Positions 17,362 to 26,634 of a stretch of DNA of 64,000 bases are shown in pieces. A program made the translations under genes and the position numbers. Positions within the stretch are counted from its first letter, which is position 1; each line of letters begins with the position of its first letter. Source of the stretch: Candidatus Flexicrinis proximus (GTDB lineage: Bacteria; Chloroflexota; Anaerolineae; Aggregatilineales; Phototrophicaceae); contig JADJQF010000002.1 of the NCBI GenBank assembly GCA_016712885.1, forward strand, positions 496,001 through 560,000, given 5' to 3'. A model generated the notes under the pieces. That model worked only from the letters and a program-made list of their open reading frames with translations. It had not been told where the DNA came from and did not search any database.

Positions 17362-18678
17362 CTAGTAACGGCCGAGATAGCGATCCAGCTCCCATTGAGT
17401 GACCTGCCGCTTATAGTCGCGGTATTCCTGCTTCTTGGCCTCCAGGTAGCGGTCGCTGACGTACGGCCCAAGCGCCGCGAGCAGGATATCGTCCTGTTCG
17501 AGTTCTTCGAGTGCTTCGCCCAGCGAGCGCGGTAGAATACTTGAGACCTGACGACGCTTGGAGGCGACACTCACCATCGTTTCTTCGAGGGGGGCTGGCA
17601 GCGCAAGGCGGTTGCGAATGCCGTCGAGTCCGGCTGCGAGCATAACCGCAGTTGCCAGGTAGGGGTTGGCGCTGGGATCGGGGCAGCGCAGCTCGAGACG
17701 GGCAGACGTCCCCGGCACGCGAATGAGCGCACCGCGATTGATGTGCGCCCAAGTGACCTGTACAGGCGCCTCGACACTCGTCCCCAGGCGCTTGTAACTA
17801 TTGACCAACGGCGCCAAAACGGCACACATGGCGCGCGCATGTTGAAGCTGTCCTGCCAGGAACTGTTTGGCAACATCTGACAAACCGTACTCGTCATCGG
17901 GATTTGCAAACAGATTTACGCCAGAGTCAGCGTCATGCAGACTCTGGTGCGTGTGCATCCCTGAACCGGGCATCTCCGCTAGCGGCCGCGGCATAAAGGT
18001 GCAATAGAGGCCATGACGCGCCGCAACGTGCTTGAGCGCTACGCGGGCCGTCAGCAGGTTATCGGCGCTGATCAGCACATTATCATGGCCGAGGTCGATT
18101 TCGTGCTGGCCGTGGCCGATCTCGCTATGGGTGGAGGTGACGGGGATGTTCAACTGGGCCAGCACAGACATCATCTCGCGGCGGATCGCCTGAGAGGGGT
18201 CGCTGGACATATCGAAGTAGCTCGCCTGATCGGTGGGTGGATGAAGGATCGGACGACCGTCGGAATCGGTCTTGAACAGATAGAATTCGAGTTCCATCCC
18301 CGTGACAAAGGCATAGCCCATTTCGCGGGCTTCCTGCGCCATGTTGACCAGTACTGTGCGCGGATCGCCGACGAACGGGTCGCCATTGATGGTGTGAATG
18401 CTGCAGATGAGCCGGGCGACTTTGCCCCCGCCGCTTGTCCACGGGAGGACCAGGAACGTGCGCAGATCGGGCATGAGCAGCATATCGCTCTCGGCCACCC
18501 GCGCAAACCCGTCCAGGGCCGAGCCATCGAAGTGCGCGCCATGTTCGATCACTTCGGGAAGGCGCGACGCGGGGAGTGTAACGCTCTTGACTTCACCAGT
18601 GATGTCGGTGAACCACAGGTCAATCGTGCTGATTTCCCGGTCTTTCACCGCTGCCAGAATTTGCTCTTTGGTAGACAT
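17362..18678 (-). CDS. glnA: Glutamine synthetase type I
   Basis: A 438-residue GS. Visible landmarks are FDGSALDGFARVAESDMLLM near the N terminus, the metal-binding GMELEFYLF (about residue 124), HSEIGHGQHEIDL, the GSGMHTHQSL ATP/metal segment and NRGALIRVPGT near the glutamate-binding region. It makes glutamine from glutamate and ammonia with ATP. Length and spacing fit the GS I-alpha type, without an obvious adenylylation tyrosine segment. The start is ATG 18678, with GAGAG eight bases upstream. The 117-base gap from aroQ leaves room for its own promoter. Confidence 0.93.
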   Translation of the reverse strand: MSTKEQILAAVKDREISTIDLWFTDITGEVKSVTLPASRLPEVIEHGAHFDGSALDGFARVAESDMLLMPDLRTFLVLPWTSGGGKVARLICSIHTINGDPFVGDPRTVLVNMAQEAREMGYAFVTGMELEFYLFKTDSDGRPILHPPTDQASYFDMSSDPSQAIRREMMSVLAQLNIPVTSTHSEIGHGQHEIDLGHDNVLISADNLLTARVALKHVAARHGLYCTFMPRPLAEMPGSGMHTHQSLHDADSGVNLFANPDDEYGLSDVAKQFLAGQLQHARAMCAVLAPLVNSYKRLGTSVEAPVQVTWAHINRGALIRVPGTSARLELRCPDPSANPYLATAVMLAAGLDGIRNRLALPAPLEETMVSVASKRRQVSSILPRSLGEALEELEQDDILLAALGPYVSDRYLEAKKQEYRDYKRQVTQWELDRYLGRY

Positions 18679-18795
18679 AACCAAAACTCTCATCAGTTTG
18701 CGTCAGTAGATTGAAGGATAGTCGGGCAGACCCCCGTGATCATCGGTGGACGTGGCCAAGCGCATCGGACAGCCCTTTGGTTAAAAGTTACAAAA

Positions 18796-19248
18796 TTAAC
18801 CCAGTGCGCCAATGTGACCCAGCAGCGCATCGATACCCAGGATGTAGCTGCGCCACTTGAAACCGCAGATTTGGCCCACGCATACGCCAGCCAGCCATGA
18901 GTGATGGCGATACTCCTCACGCGCGTGGATATTGGATAGATGCACCTCGATCACGGGAAGCTGCACGGCGGAAATCGCGTCGCGAAGCGCAATCGAGGTA
19001 TGCGTATAGCCGCCGGCGTTGACGATGACGCCCGCGACTTTTCCGCGCGCCTCGTGCAGTGCGTCAATCATGCCGCCTTCATGGTTCGACTGCACACTGT
19101 AGGTGGTAAAGCCGAATTTAGCGGCATGTTCCGCGCAGTAGCGATTTATATCATCGAGCGTGGTTGTACCATACACATCAGGCTCACGCATCCCGAGCAG
19201 GTTCAGGTTGGGACCGTGCAGAAGTAGAATTCGCTTGTCAGCCATCAT
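18796..19248 (-). CDS. aroQ: 3-dehydroquinate dehydratase, type II
   Basis: A 150-residue enzyme of the normal type II length. Features: ILLLHGPNLNLLGMREPDVYG with the catalytic Arg and Tyr region, VQSNHEGGMIDALHEA, NAGGYTHTSIALRDAI and EVHLSNIHAREEYRHHS. It dehydrates 3-dehydroquinate to 3-dehydroshikimate in the shikimate pathway. It is the last gene of the aro operon and starts in an ATGA overlap with aroB. Confidence 0.95.
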   Translation of the reverse strand: MMADKRILLLHGPNLNLLGMREPDVYGTTTLDDINRYCAEHAAKFGFTTYSVQSNHEGGMIDALHEARGKVAGVIVNAGGYTHTSIALRDAISAVQLPVIEVHLSNIHAREEYRHHSWLAGVCVGQICGFKWRSYILGIDALLGHIGALG

Positions 19249-20279
19249 GAGAGTTCCTTCAATACGGCAATCACGTCGTTTCGCGCAACGCCTTCAACGA
19301 TAACGGGCTGCTGGGCCGCTTTCAATAAGACAAACCGTGACCTGCCGGACTGCCATTTCTTGTCGGTGGACATCGCGGCCCACAGGGCATCCGCATCGAT
19401 ACCGTTCAGGCGGGTCGGCAGCCCAAGTTCGGCGACTGCTTCTTCGATCAGCGCTGGCAATGCGGAATCGCACAGACCCAGCTTATGCGACAGCCTGCCC
19501 GCCGCGACCAGACCGAAGCCGACGGCCTCTCCATGCGCCCAAGCGTAGTGCGTAACAGCTTCGACGGCATGGGCAAAGGTATGGCCGAGGTTGAGGTGAG
19601 CGCGGACGTTCTTCTCATAAGGATCCTGCTCAATCACGTCGATTTTGACCTGCACGGCACGGCGAATCAGGTCAGGGGCGCGGTCAGGCGACCACAATTC
19701 AGGGTCCAGCAAGGCGGGATCGGCCAGCAAGCCGTGCTTAATCACTTCCGCCATGCCGCAGCGCCACTCTTTTGGCGGCAGCGTGGCAAGGTAGTCCGGA
19801 TCGATCAACACACATTCCGGCTGCTTGAAGGCGCCGACCAGATTCTTGCCTTCAGGGAGGTCCACGCCGACCTTGCCGCCGACGGAACTGTCGACCATCG
19901 AGAGCAGCGTCGTCGGAATCTGAATGAGAGTAATCCCGCGCATATAGCTGGCGGCGGCGAACCCGGACGTGTCACCGACCACACCGCCGCCAAACGCAAC
20001 CACGACACCGCTGCGGTCCAACCCCGCGCCTACAAAGTCGCGGTACAGCGACGCGACGGTGTCGAGCGACTTGTACTGTTCGCCATCCGGCATGGTCACT
20101 ATTGCAGCGCGCGGGAGATCGTGGACAAGCGCCGGGCCATGCAGCGCCGAGACGGTGGGATTGGTGACAATGACCGCCTGGCGGCTACCAAGACGCTGTG
20201 CCAGCATGGCGTGAGCCCCTGGTTCGATGACGATCTCGTAGCGGGCATCCGGGGCCGTTACTGTGAGTGTTTGCGCCAT
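19245..20279 (-). CDS. aroB: 3-dehydroquinate synthase
   Basis: A 344-residue NAD- and metal-dependent enzyme. The nucleotide segment VVVAFGGGVVGDTSGFAAAS, the IPTTLLSMVDSSVGGKVGVD block and the metal-binding histidines in LNLGHTFAHAVEA and HGEAVGFGL are visible. It converts DAHP to 3-dehydroquinate. The start overlaps the end of aroK by 22 bases, so the aro genes are tightly coupled in translation. Confidence 0.96.
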   Translation of the reverse strand: MAQTLTVTAPDARYEIVIEPGAHAMLAQRLGSRQAVIVTNPTVSALHGPALVHDLPRAAIVTMPDGEQYKSLDTVASLYRDFVGAGLDRSGVVVAFGGGVVGDTSGFAAASYMRGITLIQIPTTLLSMVDSSVGGKVGVDLPEGKNLVGAFKQPECVLIDPDYLATLPPKEWRCGMAEVIKHGLLADPALLDPELWSPDRAPDLIRRAVQVKIDVIEQDPYEKNVRAHLNLGHTFAHAVEAVTHYAWAHGEAVGFGLVAAGRLSHKLGLCDSALPALIEEAVAELGLPTRLNGIDADALWAAMSTDKKWQSGRSRFVLLKAAQQPVIVEGVARNDVIAVLKELS

Positions 20280-20761
20280 ACGGCGATTGCCTCCTCTGCG
20301 ACCCCGACAGGCGTCTTGTTCGTGGTGTCAATATGATAAGGCATCGCCTGATAGGCGGCGCGGCGTGCTGCAAGTAACGACTCCCAGTTGGACGCTAACG
20401 GCCGGGTCGGATCGGCGGCTAGACGACCCCGCAGGTCCTCTGGCGACGCCCACAGGCAGATCACGATCCCGCCCGCGATCATCACCTGCAGGTTGTCCGG
20501 ATTGACGAGCATCCCGCCGCCAGTTGCAATCACCTGACCACGGCGCGCGGCGAGTTCTAGGCATACGTCGCGTTCGATGCGCCGAAACTCCGTTTCTCCG
20601 TATCGGGCGAAGATCTCTGGTATCGACAACCCGGCATGGGCGCGGATGAGATCGTCGCTGTCGACAAAGGGCAAACCGAGCAGACGGCTAATGCATCGCC
20701 CAGTCGTCGTTTTGCCGGTCCCCATGAAGCCGGTCAGCACGATATTCGGCACATCATTCAT
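20258..20761 (-). CDS. aroK: Shikimate kinase
   Basis: A 167-residue P-loop kinase with Walker A GFMGTGKTT (about residues 9-17), FVDSDDLIRAHAG, the shikimate-binding FRRIERDV and ATGGGMLVNPDN. It phosphorylates shikimate at O3. The ATG at 20761 overlaps the aroC stop by 8 bases; a further upstream start is open in frame but would lie deeper in aroC. Confidence 0.95.
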   Translation of the reverse strand: MNDVPNIVLTGFMGTGKTTTGRCISRLLGLPFVDSDDLIRAHAGLSIPEIFARYGETEFRRIERDVCLELAARRGQVIATGGGMLVNPDNLQVMIAGGIVICLWASPEDLRGRLAADPTRPLASNWESLLAARRAAYQAMPYHIDTTNKTPVGVAEEAIAVWRKHSQ

Positions 20762-21932
20762 ACCCAAACCGCCACACGGCATTGTCCATCGGCAGATCGC
20801 TCAACCGGCTGCGGCGCAGGGTGTCGAAACGCGGCCGCATTTCGGCAATGCTATCCCCACCCAGTTTTTCCAGGAGTGCATCTGCCAGGACGTAGGCAAG
20901 CATGGCCTCGCCGATCGGGACGGCGCGGGGCAGCGCGCAAAAATCGCTGCGTTCGTAGGTCGTTGGTTCAGGCAATCCGGTGGCGAGGTTAACGCTGTCG
21001 AAGCCCGCTAGTACTGTTGCAATCGGCTTCATGGCGACCCGCACGACGACCGGCTCGCCGGTGGTGATGCCGCCTTCCAGCCCGCCTGCGCGATTGCTGC
21101 GGCGAGTCAGGGTATCGCCAATGATGTCGATGGCATCGTGGACGCGCGTCCCAGGCAGGCCCGCCTGATGAAAGGCGCCGGCAATTTCTGCGCCCTTCAT
21201 GGCGTGTATGCTGCCCATCGCGCCGATAATGCGGCCGTCCAATTTTCGGTCGAACTGCACATGCGACCCCAGCCCTGGTGGCACGTTGAGCGCCACGATC
21301 TCCATCACGCCGCCGAGGGTGTCTTTATCAATCTTGGCCTGACGGACAGCTTCATGCATCGCCTCCGCCGAGATTTGTACGGGGCAGCGCACGTCGGACT
21401 GTTCGCCGATGTGGAAACGGTCGAGATAAGGCATTTCATCGGGGACGTCCGCCTGTACGCCGCCAAGCTGAGTCACATAACCGCCAATGGTGACACCAAA
21501 TTCAGCCAGGAGCTTGCGGCAGATGGCGCCAACCGCCACGCGCATAGTGGTCTCGCGAGCGCTGGCCCGCTCCAGCGCCAGCCGCAGCTCACGGTAACCG
21601 TATTTGACCGCACCGGTGAGGTCGGCATGGCCGGGGCGCGGCGTGGTCATCGGCTCGATATCTTTGTCTTTCCAGTTCTTGAAGTCACGGTTTTCGACCA
21701 GAAGACTGATCGGCGCGCCCGTGGTGCGGCCAGCCATGACGCCCGCCGTGATGCGGGCATGGTCTTTCTCAATTTGCATACGGCCGCCGCTGCCGTAGCC
21801 CGTCTGGCGACGCAGCAGTTCGAGGTCGATTTCTTCGCTCGAAATAGCTAGCCCAGCAGGCATTCCATCCAGGATGGCCGTCAACATCGGCCCGTGGCTT
21901 TCGCCGGCCGTCAAATAGCGCAACACCGTCAT
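20754..21932 (-). CDS. aroC: Chorismate synthase
   Basis: A 392-residue FMN-dependent enzyme. The signature blocks are TAGESHGPMLTAILDGMPAG at the N terminus, RPGHADLTGAVKYGYRELR, ERASARETTMRVAVGA and, near the C terminus, RSNRAGGLEGGITTGEPVVV. It eliminates phosphate from EPSP to give chorismate, the branch point for Trp, Tyr and Phe. It lies 30 bases downstream of aroE with GGGGAGAG before the start. Confidence 0.96.
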   Translation of the reverse strand: MTVLRYLTAGESHGPMLTAILDGMPAGLAISSEEIDLELLRRQTGYGSGGRMQIEKDHARITAGVMAGRTTGAPISLLVENRDFKNWKDKDIEPMTTPRPGHADLTGAVKYGYRELRLALERASARETTMRVAVGAICRKLLAEFGVTIGGYVTQLGGVQADVPDEMPYLDRFHIGEQSDVRCPVQISAEAMHEAVRQAKIDKDTLGGVMEIVALNVPPGLGSHVQFDRKLDGRIIGAMGSIHAMKGAEIAGAFHQAGLPGTRVHDAIDIIGDTLTRRSNRAGGLEGGITTGEPVVVRVAMKPIATVLAGFDSVNLATGLPEPTTYERSDFCALPRAVPIGEAMLAYVLADALLEKLGGDSIAEMRPRFDTLRRSRLSDLPMDNAVWRFGYE

Positions 21933-21962
21933 TCTGTACGTCTCTCCCCTGCAAGGAATCGC

Positions 21963-22793
21963 CTATAGTGTACCCGATAGTTGAGCGCGCGCCGCTTCAA
22001 ACATCACTTCGACAGGCGGCTCGACACCCGTCCAGATCCTGAAGGCCGCGGCACCCTGGTGCACCAGCATGCCCAAGCCACCGATCGCGCGACCGCCAGC
22101 GTTCTCGACCGCACGCATCAAGGCGGTCAGCGCGGGTCGGTAGACCATGTCGTAGACGGTGACTCCGGCAGGAATGGGGACGCCGTGAGTCCAGGGCGAC
22201 TCCTCGATATTGGGCAGCATGCCAGCCGGCGTACAGTTGACAATCAAGCTGAAGCCGGTCTCCACTGCTACATCCAGGGTGACGGCCTCGGCACGGAGCG
22301 CGATATTGCTCAAGGCGAGATTGGCGATCATGGTGCGTGCTTTGTCCAGCGACCGGTTGACGACCATGACGTCTGCCCCTTCGCGGGCGAGTCCCACGAC
22401 AGCGGCACGAGCCGCCCCCCCTGCCCCGAGGACGAGCACACGATGCCCTTGAAGGTGAACGTCGTTGGCTCTCAAATCGGTGATCAGGCCGGCCACATCA
22501 GTATTTGTGCCGGACATGTCCCGTAAGTCGATCGTGTTGACCGCACCCACGGCCCGCGCAATGTCATCAGGCGTCACGTATTTCAACGCTTCCTCTTTGT
22601 GCGGGATCGTCACATTGAGGCCGATATAGCCGTGACGCTGCGGCTCAAGGATACCAAGCCGAACGATGTCCGGCGGAATCGCCATCGCATCGTAGACCCA
22701 GTCCATACCTAAAGCCTTAAACGCAGCATTGTGCATGGCAGGGCTGAAGGTGGTCGTCAACGGCCAGCCGATTATGCCGACCTTTTCAGTCAT
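21963..22793 (-). CDS. aroE: Shikimate dehydrogenase
   Basis: A 276-residue NADP-dependent dehydrogenase. It shows GIIGWPLTTTFSPAMHNAAF, GLNVTIPHKEEALKYV with the catalytic lysine, GAVNTI, and the dinucleotide loop LGAGGAARAAVVGL (about 125-138). It reduces 3-dehydroshikimate to shikimate. Its ATG lies in a 4-base overlap with aroA. Confidence 0.95.
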   Translation of the reverse strand: MTEKVGIIGWPLTTTFSPAMHNAAFKALGMDWVYDAMAIPPDIVRLGILEPQRHGYIGLNVTIPHKEEALKYVTPDDIARAVGAVNTIDLRDMSGTNTDVAGLITDLRANDVHLQGHRVLVLGAGGAARAAVVGLAREGADVMVVNRSLDKARTMIANLALSNIALRAEAVTLDVAVETGFSLIVNCTPAGMLPNIEESPWTHGVPIPAGVTVYDMVYRPALTALMRAVENAGGRAIGGLGMLVHQGAAAFRIWTGVEPPVEVMFEAARAQLSGTL

Positions 22794-24106
22794 GGGTTTC
22801 CACCGTCTACCTCATCGATTTCGGCATGAATGCGCTGCAGGGTTGCCGCAAATCCGGGGAATGAGTCGGCGGCACAGGCCGCATCAAGCACGGTCGTTTC
22901 GCCTGCGGCGACCAGACCTGCGACCGCCATACTCATGGCGATCCGGTGGTCGTCGTGCCCATCGGTCACTGCGCCAGTGAGCGCCTGTGGGCCAGTGATG
23001 CGGAAGCCATCGTCTGTCTCGGTGATAACCGCGCCCAACTTGCGAAGTTCGCCAGCCATGACGGCAATCCGGTCGGTCTCTTTCACCCGAAGTTCCTGCG
23101 CGTCGCGCACCACGGTCTCACCGGTTGCCAGCAACGCGGCAATCATAAAGACCGGGAACTCGTCAATCATCCGTACGACCGTATCGCCGCCGACCTCAGT
23201 CGAGATTAGTGGGGCATAGCGCACGCGCAGAGCGCCGACCGGCTCCCCCGCTTCAAGACCCGTTTCTTCGACGGTGATGTCAGCGCCCATCTGGCGCAAG
23301 ACGTCGATAATGCCGGTGCGCGTGTCATTCAAGTTGACGCCGGACAACGTGATATCACTACCAGGGACGAGGGTCGCCGCGACAATCAAGAATGCCGCAC
23401 TCGATGCATCGCCCGGAACGGTCATGTCAAACGGTTTCAGAGCGCCCCCTTTGCGGATCACCGACCGATTACCGTCGATAGTCAGATCGGCCCCCATTGC
23501 GGTCAACATACGCTCAGTGTGGTCGCGCGCCGGCCCTGGCTGAGTGACGACGGTGTCGCCTTCGGCGAATAAGCCGGCGAGAAGCACGGCGCTCTTCACC
23601 TGCGCGGAGGCCATCGGCAGGTCATAGTGGATACCCTTGAGGGGTGAAGGCGTAATCTTCAGTGGAGCGCGGCCCTCGTTCGACTCGATGTTTGCACCCA
23701 TGCGAGTCAGCGGCTCGATGATGCGTTTCATCGGGCGGCGGCGAAGCTGTTCGCTGCCATCGAGAACCGAGGGGAAAGACTGCCCCGCCATGATCCCGGC
23801 AATCAGGCGGATCCCGGTGCCGGCATTGACCAGATTCAGCGGTGTCGACGGAGGCTGAAAAGCACCGCCATGAATAGTCAGCGTGTTCAGGTCGTGCCGG
23901 TCGACCCGGATGCCCAGGTCCTGGATGGTCGCCAAGGACGCCTCTGTGTCTCCTGCCGCCAGCCAACCGCGTACCTGGCTAACGCCCTGCGCAAGCGCGC
24001 CGAACATGACCGCGCGGTGCGAAAGCGATTTATCGCCCGGGACAACAGTCGCGCCGGTCAGAGGCGTTCCCGGCCGAACCCGCCAACGCCTATCGATTAT
24101 TGACAT
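22790..24106 (-). CDS. aroA: EPSP synthase (3-phosphoshikimate 1-carboxyvinyltransferase)
   Basis: A 438-residue enzyme with two similar domains. It shows VPGDKSLSHRAVMFGALAQG near the N terminus, NAGTGIRLIAGI (the glycine-rich PEP site), DGSEQLRRRPMKRII, and the C-terminal VKETDRIAVMAGELRKLGA and DGHDDHRIAMSMAVAGL. It joins shikimate-3-phosphate and PEP. ATG 24106 is used, so the gene overlaps tyrA by 17 bases. Confidence 0.95.
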   Translation of the reverse strand: MSIIDRRWRVRPGTPLTGATVVPGDKSLSHRAVMFGALAQGVSQVRGWLAAGDTEASLATIQDLGIRVDRHDLNTLTIHGGAFQPPSTPLNLVNAGTGIRLIAGIMAGQSFPSVLDGSEQLRRRPMKRIIEPLTRMGANIESNEGRAPLKITPSPLKGIHYDLPMASAQVKSAVLLAGLFAEGDTVVTQPGPARDHTERMLTAMGADLTIDGNRSVIRKGGALKPFDMTVPGDASSAAFLIVAATLVPGSDITLSGVNLNDTRTGIIDVLRQMGADITVEETGLEAGEPVGALRVRYAPLISTEVGGDTVVRMIDEFPVFMIAALLATGETVVRDAQELRVKETDRIAVMAGELRKLGAVITETDDGFRITGPQALTGAVTDGHDDHRIAMSMAVAGLVAAGETTVLDAACAADSFPGFAATLQRIHAEIDEVDGGNP

Positions 24107-24983
24107 TTCTCCGCCTCTCATAGCTCTCGAACCACTCAACCCGCTGCTGGCGCAGGGGGATCAACGCCTCAGCCAACTGCTCCTCATCCTTGCTGATCAG
24201 CATGGTCTCGAGTATGCCCAGCTGAACGCGAAACATGGCAAGAACGGTGGCGACTGCTTGTGTGTTGGTGCTGAGGATATCGCTCATCATCCGAATGTCA
24301 CTGCCCGCCATGCGCGAGGTGTCGCGAAAGCCGCCAGCGGCCAGTTCCCAGACTTCAGGTGTCTTTGACGCCGCACGCTGGACGGTGGCGACCAGCGACG
24401 CACTAATCAGGTACGGCAGATGGCTGATGGCGGCGACGACTTTATCGTGCTTTTCCGCCTCCATTTCAACCGGGATCGCTCCAATGGCCTCGACAAACTC
24501 AAGCGCACGGATGCGTGCAGCCGGAGTCGTGCGGCGCGTGGGACAGATCACCCACGGACGGTTGACATAGAGCGCAGAATCGGCCGCTTCGATGCCGCTG
24601 ACTTCCTTGCCGGTCATCGGATGGCAGCCCACTGCCTGAATACCGATCGGCAGACGTCCCATCACCTCACAGATATCCTGCTTGGTGCTGCCAATGTCCA
24701 TCAGCAGGGTATTGGAGCGCAAATAGGCGCCGATGCTCCCAGATACGATCTTTTCGACAACGCGCACGGGCGCGCACAAGATCACCGTGTCGGCAAAACG
24801 AACGCTTTCGCGCAGATCGTCGGAGGCCGCATCGACGAAGCCATGTTTCAGCGCATACTGGCGCACATTCGGGTCGGGGTCGACGCCAACGATGGTGGCA
24901 GAGATCGAACGCACGGCCAGCGCGAGCGACGCCCCCATCAAACCAAGTCCGACAATTGTGATTTGTTTGGAACTAAAGCCCAT
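24090..24983 (-). CDS. tyrA: Prephenate dehydrogenase
   Basis: A 297-residue TyrA-type enzyme. The NAD loop is ITIVGLGLMGASLALAV (residues 8-24), VILCAPVRVVEKI follows, the active-site region includes GCHPMTGKEVSGIEAADSAL, and AISHLPYLISASL is in the C-terminal helical domain. It converts prephenate to 4-hydroxyphenylpyruvate for tyrosine. No ACT domain is fused. It lies three bases downstream of the DAHP synthase gene. Confidence 0.93.
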   Translation of the reverse strand: MGFSSKQITIVGLGLMGASLALAVRSISATIVGVDPDPNVRQYALKHGFVDAASDDLRESVRFADTVILCAPVRVVEKIVSGSIGAYLRSNTLLMDIGSTKQDICEVMGRLPIGIQAVGCHPMTGKEVSGIEAADSALYVNRPWVICPTRRTTPAARIRALEFVEAIGAIPVEMEAEKHDKVVAAISHLPYLISASLVATVQRAASKTPEVWELAAGGFRDTSRMAGSDIRMMSDILSTNTQAVATVLAMFRVQLGILETMLISKDEEQLAEALIPLRQQRVEWFESYERRRNVNNR

Positions 24984-24986
24984 GAT

Positions 24987-26000
24987 TCATGCCATCCGCC
25001 CGACGGCCTGAGCTACCCTGCGCACGTTCTCCATCATTTGCCTGAACTGAAGCGGGTTCAGGCTCTGGCGCCCGTCAGACATGGCATTGTCCGGATCGAG
25101 ATGCACTTCAATGATCAGACCATCGGCGCCCGCCGCGACGGCGGCCCTGGCGACCGGTTCGACATATTCACTCTTGCCGACGGCATGGCTCGGATCGGCG
25201 ACGACCGGCAAATGGGTCAGATGCTTGAGGACTGGGATGGCGTTCAGGTCGAAGGTGTTGCGGGTCGCGGTCTCGAAGGTTCGGATGCCGCGCTCGCACA
25301 GCATGACGTTATGGTTCCCGCCGGCGAGAATGTACTCGGCTGCCATCAACAGATCTTCGACGGTGCTGCTCATCCCGCGTTTGAGCAATACCGCCTGACG
25401 GCTCTGGCCAACTGCATGCAGTAAGGTGAAATTCTGCATGTTGCGGGCGCCAACCTGAAGCACATCGGCGTATTCACAGACCATACCGACCAGATGAGGG
25501 TCCATCACCTCGGTGACAACCGGAAGGCCGGTGATTTCGCGCGCTTCAGCCAGCCATTGAAGGCCCTGCTCGCCGTGTCCCTGAAAGGCGTAGGGGGAGG
25601 TACGCGGCTTGAACGCACCCCCGCGCAGCGCAGTGGCCCCGGCTTCTTTGACCGCGCAGGCCGTCTCGATGATCTGCTGGCGGCTCTCGACGCTGCACGG
25701 ACCGGCGATCACCAGCATCTTCTCAGCGCCCATGTGGCAGCCGTTTAGCGGGACGTGGGTGTCTTCGGCGTGAAACTGGCGGCTGGCAAGGGTGTACGGA
25801 ACCTTGGTCGGCGTGACTTTTTCGACACCGGTCAGCTGCTCGTAGGCCGCGGCTATCAGCGGCGTGGTACTCTGGCCGACAATCGCGATGATCGTGCGCG
25901 TGCCGTGCCAGACATGCGCGGTGTAGCCGTCGCGTTCAACCTGAGTTTTTACGGCGTCGACATCACGCGGCGTGATGCCATCTTGCATCAGTACGATCAT
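24987..26000 (-). CDS. aroF: DAHP synthase, type I-beta, with N-terminal regulatory domain
   Basis: A 337-residue 3-deoxy-7-phosphoheptulonate synthase. The N-terminal 65 or so residues (MIVLMQDGITPRDVDAV onward) form the ferredoxin-like domain that mediates feedback inhibition by Tyr/Phe in the Thermotoga enzyme. The barrel shows VIAGPCSVESRQQI, ALRGGAFKPRTSPYAFQG and VLLKRGMSSTVEDLL. It condenses PEP and erythrose-4-phosphate, the first shikimate step. Its start overlaps aroH by four bases. Confidence 0.95.
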   Translation of the reverse strand: MIVLMQDGITPRDVDAVKTQVERDGYTAHVWHGTRTIIAIVGQSTTPLIAAAYEQLTGVEKVTPTKVPYTLASRQFHAEDTHVPLNGCHMGAEKMLVIAGPCSVESRQQIIETACAVKEAGATALRGGAFKPRTSPYAFQGHGEQGLQWLAEAREITGLPVVTEVMDPHLVGMVCEYADVLQVGARNMQNFTLLHAVGQSRQAVLLKRGMSSTVEDLLMAAEYILAGGNHNVMLCERGIRTFETATRNTFDLNAIPVLKHLTHLPVVADPSHAVGKSEYVEPVARAAVAAGADGLIIEVHLDPDNAMSDGRQSLNPLQFRQMMENVRRVAQAVGRMA

Positions 26001-26425
26001 GCGTCAGTCTCCCTGTGGGTTCCGTTGGCCGAAGCAGCTCTGGCGGCCTGCTGCCTGGCATGTAAGTCCGGTCGAAGCACGGTCGCGCCGCGCAGGTAAA
26101 TGTGGACGATGTCATCAAGCGATTTACCGGTGTTCCAGTGAACAAGAATACGAACGGCCAATGGGAGTGCGCCGGGAACGGCGATTTCCTGCATGCCCAT
26201 CAGAGCCACGCGAGACCAGCCCACCTTACGGCCCGCCGGAGCGGGAAAGGCCGCCGTCAAATCCGGAGTTGTCGTAAAGATCACGCTGGCCACATCTTCC
26301 TCCACGATTCCATTGGCGGAGATCATCTCGCGCAGCAGTTCCGCCGCCGCTTCGATGATGCCGTCCGCCGTGTTCGATTCAACAGTGGTGGCCCCGCGCA
26401 CGCCTCGTACCATTACAGTCCCCAT
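25997..26425 (-). CDS. aroH: Chorismate mutase, AroH type
   Basis: A 142-residue monofunctional AroH-fold chorismate mutase. It shows VRGVRGATTVESNTADGI at the N terminus, FTTTPDLTAAFPA, the R in GWSRVALMGMQE and VHIYLRGATVLRPDL near the C terminus. It rearranges chorismate to prephenate for Tyr and Phe. The start at ATG 26425 follows GGGAGG with good spacing. It is the first structural gene after the leader-peptide attenuator, as expected for a Tyr/Phe-controlled transcript. Confidence 0.93.
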   Translation of the reverse strand: MGTVMVRGVRGATTVESNTADGIIEAAAELLREMISANGIVEEDVASVIFTTTPDLTAAFPAPAGRKVGWSRVALMGMQEIAVPGALPLAVRILVHWNTGKSLDDIVHIYLRGATVLRPDLHARQQAARAASANGTHRETDA

Positions 26426-26448
26426 GCAGCCTCCCGGTCTGAGATAAC

Positions 26449-26479
26449 AAAAAGGCGCAGAGCTGTATGCTCTGCGCCT
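26449..26479 (-). terminator. Attenuator terminator before aroH
   Basis: Read on the - strand, AGGCGCAGAG and CTCTGCGCCT form a perfect 10-bp stem around a 7-base loop, followed by five U. The hairpin ends 24 bases before the aroH start and 25 bases after the stop of the Tyr-rich leader ORF. The 5' arm can alternatively pair through GCGCAG with CTGCGC inside the leader ORF (about 26525-26520), giving a plausible antiterminator. Confidence 0.88.
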
Positions 26480-26503
26480 GAGTTCTCGGTGAACGTTCGC
26501 CTT

Positions 26504-26602
26504 TTAGCGAGCCATTCTCCGCGCAGCGGATACCGCTCCACACACCCCTATGTGGCTGCTAAAGTAATAATAGCCGTAGGTGCGGTCGAGCGTGAGTTTC
26601 AC
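26504..26602 (-). CDS. Aromatic leader peptide (Tyr/Phe attenuation peptide)
   Basis: A 32-codon frame starting at GTG 26602, with GAGG nine bases upstream, and ending at TAA 26504. Codons 8-15 read T-Y-G-Y-Y-Y-F-S: four tyrosine codons and one phenylalanine codon within six positions, and no tryptophan. It lies between a consensus-like promoter and an intrinsic terminator and directly before the shikimate/Tyr/Phe operon. This is the classic layout of ribosome-mediated attenuation. After the Phe codon, AGCAGC can pair with GCTGC (about 26527-26523); a ribosome stalled on the Tyr/Phe codons would mask AGCAGC and free CTGCGC to pair with the terminator arm. The mechanism is inferred; the codon cluster, promoter and terminator are seen directly. 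Confidence 0.82.
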   Translation of the reverse strand: MKLTLDRTYGYYYFSSHIGVCGAVSAARRMAR

Positions 26603-26634
26603 GCAGCGCGTCCTCGCCAATTGACGATAGGCAG